Assembly: GCA_028583415.1 (NCBI GenBank)
Contig: CM053266.1
Location: 87,178,149 to 87,242,148, forward strand
Source of the DNA: Protea cynaroides
Lineage: Eukaryota; Streptophyta; Magnoliopsida; Proteales; Proteaceae
Direction: 5' to 3'
Length of the DNA: 64,000 nt
Shown: positions 57,546 to 64,000 of the stretch, piece after piece
How the letters are laid out: each line of letters opens with the position of its first letter
Position numbering within the stretch: position 1 is the first letter of the stretch
Made by a program: the position numbers and the translations under genes
Notes under the pieces: model-generated
Told to the model about the DNA's origin: nothing
The model's input: the letters and a program-made list of their open reading frames with translations, nothing else
Database searches by the model: none

Positions 57546-58760
57546 ATAAACGTCAAACTCCTAAATGAAAACTTTCTTTGTGTAAATTGGATGCTAGCTT
57601 TTAGGACACTATATTTATGCCTGTATAATATTACTTTTGGGGGAATGGGTTCAGTCACACATTCGTGCGAGTAGCCGAACCGGGTCCCATTCAGATGGGG
57701 CAGCCCGCTAGGCGAAACACACAACCTTGGCATGTACTTTGTGAGATCACGACTGGCGAGCAGCCTTTAACGAGCATTTCTTGGGTCCGCCTGGGAATGC
57801 TTTTTGCTACTCCACGTCGCTTGATTCTTGCAACATAGTATATAAAGGGATTGGGGGCCCATTATTCATCGTGCATTTGGTGATAGGTTACCCCGTCCTT
57901 GTCAAGGTGGCTTTTTCTGTCCTAACCCAGATTGTAGCCCAATGATTGTTATTTTTGGTTCATCCCTAAACTGACCCAGTAAAATCTGCTTAACCATGAC
58001 ATCCATGCTCGAGACGTTGAAGTTTTGCCCGTTTTTATCCTCGATTGGTCAACATGTTAGAATCTACACGATGAGCATCTTGAACTCTCACTCATTTGGG
58101 AGTATGTGGTATATATACACCTGTTCTACATCATAGTAGATGGTCACTATACACCCTTTAATAAGTAAGCTCGATGTGTCGAATCTCTCATTGTTAACAT
58201 GTGGATTTCAAAAAAATGAACAAAAAATCCCTGTCAAGACATAGATACCGTGGTCAAGAAGAAATTTACTAGTTTGTTCATCCAAGAACCACTTTTGCTA
58301 ACCATCCCTAATAAGGATGATGGATTAATATATCCATTTCAATTTCATCAAATTCGATAATCCAATTGGCCAGACCTTGGTACCACTGATTATTCATTTT
58401 GGAATTACGAGGTCCCAAGACTGAACACATGGCTTAATCAAATTTAATTAAATTGACTTGGATAATGTTTACCTGATCACCCTTATGAAGGAGCTAACTC
58501 TTGTTTGGTTGAGTCATCCTTGATTGTGTATGTGACTTCTTTCCACTCCCGTCATCCTAGAGTCCTAATATTTATTACTTTTGGGTTCTTTTCCGGTACA
58601 AGCCAAGGAGTCAACCCAAACGACAACCATTTCTACCTCTTGGATAAGGGATCCCATTACTGGGAGGTTATCTAGGGTGTACACACCAAAGCCAATTAGT
58701 CCCACCTCAAACACATTAACTGATTCAATGGCTGAATGATCAAACCAAATCCTGAGCACT
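57546..58760 (+). other. Long 5' leader of element F
   Basis: About 1.2 kb lies between PBS and gag with no convincing gene. Long leaders are usual in this lineage. The open frames at 57483-57674 and 58565-58795 are not supported. Just before gag an ATG at 58714 reads MAE and then a stop; in an intact copy it could be the true gag start. Confidence 0.6.
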
Positions 58761-60254
58761 ATGGATGCCAGGATGGAAAAGATAGAGGATACCATGGGGA
58801 TGATAGCTGCCGCAGTAAGGGATATCCAATTGCAATTGCAGGCTCAAGGGTCGACCTCTGAAAGGGTAAATATGGCACCGCCACAAGGACTAGGTACCCC
58901 TAACCCAACTGTGTCAAAATTTTTCATAAACCTGACATTCGAAGATATGGAGGGTGTCATACCCCAGAAACAGTCAATCATTCAGGCTACCCCTACAACC
59001 AAGAAATTTAAGGAAGAAGATGGCCCATACAGTGAAAGACTGAGTCAAGTGGAAAAAATACTGAGGGGCATGAAAGGAGTAGAAAGTCAAATCATTGATG
59101 CCGAAGGATTATGCTTCTTTCCAAAAACTAAGCTGCCTCCCAAGTTTAAATGGGCCATTAAGAAATTTGATGGGACAGGAGACCCGAGGACCCATTTAAG
59201 ATCATTCACAGGCCTATTGAAGCAAGGTGAAGGATTTACTGAAGAGCAGTTAGGACAAGCATTCCAATTCTCACTCACAGGTGGGGCTCATCGATGGTTG
59301 ATGAATCTGAACCCATCACAGATACATTCGTGGTCAGATATCACCAAAGCATTTATCAGTTTCTATTCCTACAACACAAAGATAGAGACCCACCGTAACC
59401 AATTGGAAACCATGGTCCAAGTACAGGGAGAGACATTCACAGCCTATTTAACTCGATTCAGAAGTATAGCAGCAAAGCTTTGGGATCGACCTTCTGAGAG
59501 AGATCAAGTATAGATAATGATGAGAGGCTTAAGTGGGTCATATAAAACATACATTTTTGTCTAGACCATCCTATCATTCTAAGGGCTCGTAGTTGCAGGA
59601 CAACAAGTTGAGGATGCCATAACCCGAGGAGATATATTACCAGGGAAGTCAGAAAGGTCAGAAGGGGCTTCGAATAGAAGGGCATACCCATCAAGAAATC
59701 CAGGGAATCAATCTATAAAGCAAATAGCTAATACCAATTCTGAGCCATTGATCTTGGGAAGTTCAAGTTACACCCCACCACAGTAAGCAAGACTAAGGAG
59801 GCAGTTCATCGATTTGGGGATGACCCGATCCAAGGCTCTGGACAAGTTGATACAAGCCAAGAAATTGACAGTGCTTGACCCTTGTCCACCTCTAAGTCCT
59901 CTTCCACTGAATTTTCGTATGGACCTGTTCTGTAAGTACCACAATCAGCATGGGCATGACATGGACAACTGCTACACATTAAGGAATGCCATACAAGATC
60001 TATTGGATTCCGATAAATTTAAGGTCCAGCCTCGACAAGTGTCAGTGGCAAATAATCCCCTCCCTCACCACAACATCAATTTCATAGAATGGGGAGAAGA
60101 GTCCTTGGACCTTATGCTCGTCATAGAAGGAGTAAGCAATATAGTTGTCACATCTGGTGACGAAGTAAACATGTTGGGTAACCATCAACAAGAAGAAGAG
60201 GAATATGATTTTTATTTCTCGAAAGATTCATCACACCCAATAACACAAGTATAG
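58761..60254 (+). pseudogene. gag: Element F gag (Tat/Ogre-like)
   Basis: The first open segment (58761-59513, 250 codons) starts MDARMEKIEDTMG. It holds the gag core with KKFDGTGDPRTHLRSF (about 59160), GGAHRWLMNL (about 59280) and VQGETFTAYLTRFRS. A TAG stop follows at 59511-59513 and more stops occur at about 59560 and 59785. The reading continues in the same frame from 59814, with a zinc-finger-like CKYHNQHGHDMDNCYTLR at about 59934 (Cys, His, His, Cys), as in Ogre gag. Gag forms the capsid. The stops make this copy defective unless it is read through. Confidence 0.88.
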
Positions 60255-61140
60255 CAAGAAAAAAAAGAAGAACCATTCATCATCTACCTCTCAGACGAGG
60301 AGATAGAAGTAAATCAAGTTGACAATCGTTTCCTTGAGATGGAGTTCATATTCCCGGAGGATGAGCAAGAAGTAGCAGAAACCAGAATAGGGAAGAACTA
60401 CAAACCATCTCACCTGATGGTAAATGATCCGGCCCAAGCTGTGAGAGAGAAAGGCAAAGGACCTGCCAACCAACCAGAACCTCCAAACCCGGTATTGAAA
60501 CAATTACAAAAGACCCAAGCCAATGTGTCCATTTAGGAGCTTCTGATGGCTTCCAAGGTCCACAGAGATGCATTACTGAAATCCCTAGCAAGCATTCAGG
60601 TCCTAATTTCAATGGACGGAGAAGAACTAGCCATGCTAGAAGGGGGCAGATATGCCGTTAATGCAATTGTCTTTGGAGATGCAGATCTTCCTCAAGGAAG
60701 TAAGGATCATATACAAGCTTTGCATATTACCATCGGATGCCGGGGCAAGAGCATTTTTCATGTTTTGGTTGATAATGGGTCAGCCCTGAATGTATTCCCT
60801 TTTCATACCTTCAAGCATCTAGGCTTCAACGAGTTAGAGTTGAAACCTTAGGATATGACCATTAAGGTGTATGACAATACCAGAAGGGCTATATTGGGTG
60901 TCTTCACAATACCAATTCAGGTAGGACCGGCTGAATTTGAAACAGAGTTCCAAGTCAACGATATTTCTGCCTCATTCAGCATGCTTCTGGGTAGGCCTTG
61001 GATCCATCAAGCCAATGCAGTGGCATCTACTTTGTACCATAACATTAAATTCATCTACAAGGGTACCATTGTGACAATACACGCGGACTATAGCCGCGAA
61101 CTCATTGGCCACTGGACAGAATAATGAAGAGTCACAAGGG
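60255..61140 (+). pseudogene. Element F protease region
   Basis: After an acidic linker and a stop at 60534-60536, the frame 60546-61124 holds an aspartic protease. The active site is VLVDNGSALNV (about 60760), with a hydrophobic flap region and the block FSMLLGRPWIHQANAV (about 60980). A TAG at 60849-60851 interrupts it. It would mature Gag and Pol. The reading is cut right after by the solo LTR at 61146 and resumes at 62663. Confidence 0.85.
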
Positions 61141-61145
61141 GATAC
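61141..61145. repeat. Target-site duplication of the solo LTR (GATAC, left copy)
   Basis: GATAC here is repeated at 62663-62667, directly after the solo LTR. Confidence 0.95.
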
Positions 61146-62662
61146 TGATAAGTGTATAATTTTATATTTTTTATTCCTTTTGCATTATGATTTTTAGGGT
61201 GTTTTATACCTTATTGAGCTTAATAGAATTTATTTTATGAGTTTGGTATATTTTAGAAATCTTGTTAATTAATTAATAAAAGATGAAAAAATTCTAGCAC
61301 TCTTAATAGTTTTGAATTTCATGTAGGATTCTGACATGGAAAGAGTTTGTTTGGGCTTCCAAATGTGGTTTTAAAATCTAATCTAGAAAATTGATCCAAA
61401 TCTAAACCAGAGAAGGAAGGTTGCTACACACGGAAGGTTCACTATTGGAAGGCCTTGATTGATTATTGGAAATCTTGAGGAGAATATACACAACTATGGA
61501 ATCTTACAAAATTTGATAGATTTGGGGGTGACAATTGTTCAATAATGGAATGATTTTCATCTAATCTAGGAATGAAGATTTTGTTTAATTTTTATTTCCA
61601 TGTAATAAGGTTGTCAAATCTAGGCATACCAATTTTAGTCTTGTATTTTGGCTATTTAAACAATGTAAAGCCTATGTAAAGAGCATTCAAGAGTGATTGA
61701 GAAAGAAGACAATGGCTGAAGAACAACTCTCTTTCTTTTGTGTTCTTGAAGAAGTCATGTGTGGCTAACTTTCTTATCTTTGGTTAGACGGAGCTGAAGC
61801 CATCATTGTAAACTTGTGAGACTTGTTTTTATTTATTGATTTTTAATTGAATATTTATTTTTCTTTCAATTTATGTGTATAATGATTGATGAATGGGTTG
61901 ATTAGGAGTACTACTAATTTATTTATTTATTTAATCAATTGTTATATTAGAATTGAATTGCTATCAATTGATTCTATGTCAGTGGCAATGGGGATTGATG
62001 TTAATGGACAAGTTAATGTTATATTTCTAGGAGAAATCAGATTAAAATAATTAAACCACGCTGGTGTGTACTTAACGTTTAATTTCAATCGTCTTTCCAA
62101 TTGTTATTGTTATTCCTGAATCATATCGAGAGCCTAGTCTTGAGATTGATTTAAGAGTAAGGGTGCTATTAATAAGCTATCTTTTAATAGACCAATCTTA
62201 AGGAAAGACTAAGGATTTTAGGCCTAGTCCTAATTTTCTTGATTGATTATTCAATTGGAATTGATTATCCTTTATGTCGATGAACAAGTTTATGAAGATG
62301 GTGTAAGTATCCTTTTGACCGAAGTTTTCTCTTATTGGTTTAATCTTTGATACTTGTATTACCTTGCTCTTTATTCTTGCATTTTAGATAATTAATTACT
62401 GTTATTTTCTACTGCAAACATACCCCCCTCCATACATAGAATAGCCAATGAAGTTGTGCTAATAAGATTAATCAGAATCTGTTTTAGTACAACAATTGGT
62501 TACTTTCTGAGTCTTATTTTATTTTCATTTATTTTTTTTCCTCTCTTTAGGTTAATTAAACATTTTAATCTTGATCATACAATCCTTGTGGGTTCGACTC
62601 TTACTTGCTACTATCTACGTTTCAAAGTAAGGTAATTTAATTTGAGCGCTCGACACGCATCA
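61146..62662 (+). mobile_element. Solo LTR (1517 bp) inserted in element F pol
   Basis: It starts TGATAAGTGTATAA and ends ACACGCATCA, with perfect 5-bp TSD GATAC. It is AT-rich and non-coding. Near its end it has ATCCTTGTGGGTTCGACTC, a phrase typical of plant gypsy (Athila-type) LTRs. Family assignment is tentative and orientation is inferred from that phrase. It is unrelated to the ~2.3 kb LTR family in the rest of the window. Confidence 0.9.
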
Positions 62663-64000
62663 GATACAAGGCAGGATTTCTCTCTCGGAGGGTTCCAGGT
62701 TGACAAAATGTTAGCCACAACTGAGCCAGTTCCTATAGGTACACATCTTCCCTTTTCATTTCATCAATTACTTAACATGCTCTACTTTCCAAGTATGGGC
62801 CTTGGTTCCCACCAACATGGTGATGTCACTTTCTTATCTCTATTGGTCAATGAGTATATTTGGACTGGGGTATACCCCCACCGAAGGGGATCTTAAAGTA
62901 ATCAAGAAAAAGCAGAGGAGAGCTGACGAAGGATTTCGGAAGCTCGAGAGGATGAAATACAAGTATAGTAGTCAGTATGGTAGCAGTAGAATAAGAGCAT
63001 CAGACAAAGCTAGTGGGAACTGGTAACCCCAAATGACGGATGAAGCAGTCTATCAAGCAATATATGAGGGGTTGTACAATGTGCAGGACAACCAATTTTC
63101 GAAGACCCTCAATAGGTATTTTGTCAAAGAAGGAGTGGACAACATCTATTGTGGATTTTCAGAACCTTGGTTCAGTACCCACCTTCAAAAGCAAGTACCC
63201 GGGTTCAAAATATTCCATGATTATACCCTTGACTGGGAAAAGCTCGAGCAAGTCAAGATCTAAGAGCAGAGCAAGGAGCAGAAATCTGAGACAGAAGTAA
63301 TCAACATTAGCCAACTGTTCGAGGACGATCAAGTGATGACGCTCACCAGTGAAGATCAAGATAGGAGTCCCGATGTACAACAATTCACCCTACCCATCAA
63401 CGAAATAATTCCCAATTGGAGTTGTTATGATAATTTTGTTTACCCAAAGGGGTTGCCATGTAATCCACATATAATAGCTATATCTGAGCCTAGGGTCCTT
63501 AGGTCTTTAGATAAGATTGAGTCCTTTTCAAATTTTGAGTTCGTTCCACTTGGAATCACTTCCTCTGTACCTTTGCTTTTAAATATGAATAAAGATGATA
63601 TTTTGAATTACACTGCATCTACTTCTTCCTTTCCTTCTCCTTCTACCTCTAACTTTGAAAATGATGAAAATGATGAACCATTTTCTGAAATATTACAATC
63701 CATCCAAGCCTCGGAAGAGAAGAAGGCTCAATCTATTGGCGAAGACTTCAAAATAATTAACCTCGGTTCAGCAGAGCAAACTCGAGAAATAAAGATCAGT
63801 GCTACCTTGACAAAAGAAGAAACCAAATAAATGACAAAATTACTGATGGAGTTCCAAGAAGTGTTTGTCTGGTCTTATGAAGATATGCCTGGCATAGACC
63901 CTGAAGTTGTACAGCATAAGATACCTTTGGTCTCAGGTGCAAGGCCATACAAGCAGAAGTTGAGATGGTTAAGGCCTGAATGGACCCTCAAGGTTAAAGA
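62663..64000 (+). pseudogene. pol: Element F pol, linker and RT start (runs off the window)
   Basis: The reading resumes after the solo LTR with several frame changes. It includes YTPTEGDLKVIKKKQRRADE (about 62867) and FKIFHDYTLDWEKLEQVKI (about 63210), then the acidic linker to 63830. After a TAA at 63828-63830 the same frame continues into the RT N-terminus: EFQEVFVWSYEDMPGIDPE (about 63850) and a block ending LRPEWTLKVK... The VFVWSYEDMPG and PYKQKLR blocks are diagnostic of Tat/Ogre RT. The catalytic RT part lies beyond 64000. Confidence 0.88.

Overview
The window is transposon-dominated nuclear DNA from a flowering plant. The evidence is plant-type Ty3/gypsy elements (chromodomain Tekay/Del-like and Tat/Ogre-like), Ty1/copia relics, an endogenous caulimovirid (plant pararetrovirus) and one plant gene relic of the ALIS/CDC50 family. 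No intact host gene is visible. Almost every long open frame is a broken transposon gene. I cannot name the species.

Layout. 1-1160: two pieces of one LTR family in opposite orientations. 1374-1932: 3' end of an ALA-interacting-subunit gene with a 1-nt frameshift. 1933-4200: unassigned, with short repeats. 4202-9590 (minus strand): decayed pararetrovirus with candidate primer-binding site, ORF2 and a polyprotein ORF1 (coat zinc knuckle, protease, RT, RNase H); the RT is broken by a 37-nt poly-C run plus foreign sequence. 9581-11808: unassigned, with a TATA-bearing LTR-like leader, a GC-rich patch and a hairpin repeat array. 11809-12222 and 37276-37665: two pieces of a copia relic.

The copia relic is split by gypsy element B (12223-37270, minus strand, TSD TCTCA). 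Element B's 3' LTR is itself split by a related element A (13217-26227, plus strand, TSD CTCCC). Both are Tekay/Del-like, with ~2.3 kb LTRs, a tRNA-iMet PBS, gag, protease, RT, RNase H, integrase and a C-terminal chromodomain. Both also carry an extra gene of about 400 codons between PBS and gag, on the strand opposite gag. About 900 bp lies between the divergent start codons of the extra gene and gag, and it holds the same GTGGTCG-type inverted motifs that crowd the LTRs. This extra gene and its apparent divergent control region are the most interesting structure in the window.

37666-47923: a divergent LTR (E) split by a solo LTR (39505-41771), then a deletion derivative (C, 42024-47923, minus strand) whose 5' LTR contains a further LTR (D, 45408-47751). 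47924-52671: the 3' part of a Tat-type element: integrase end, a 75-80 bp tandem repeat and a long antisense ORF. 52672-57525: a 4.85 kb LTR followed by a tRNA-Arg PBS and the gag-protease-pol start of a Tat/Ogre element running off the window end. That element's protease-RT junction is interrupted by a 1517-bp solo LTR (61146-62662, TSD GATAC).
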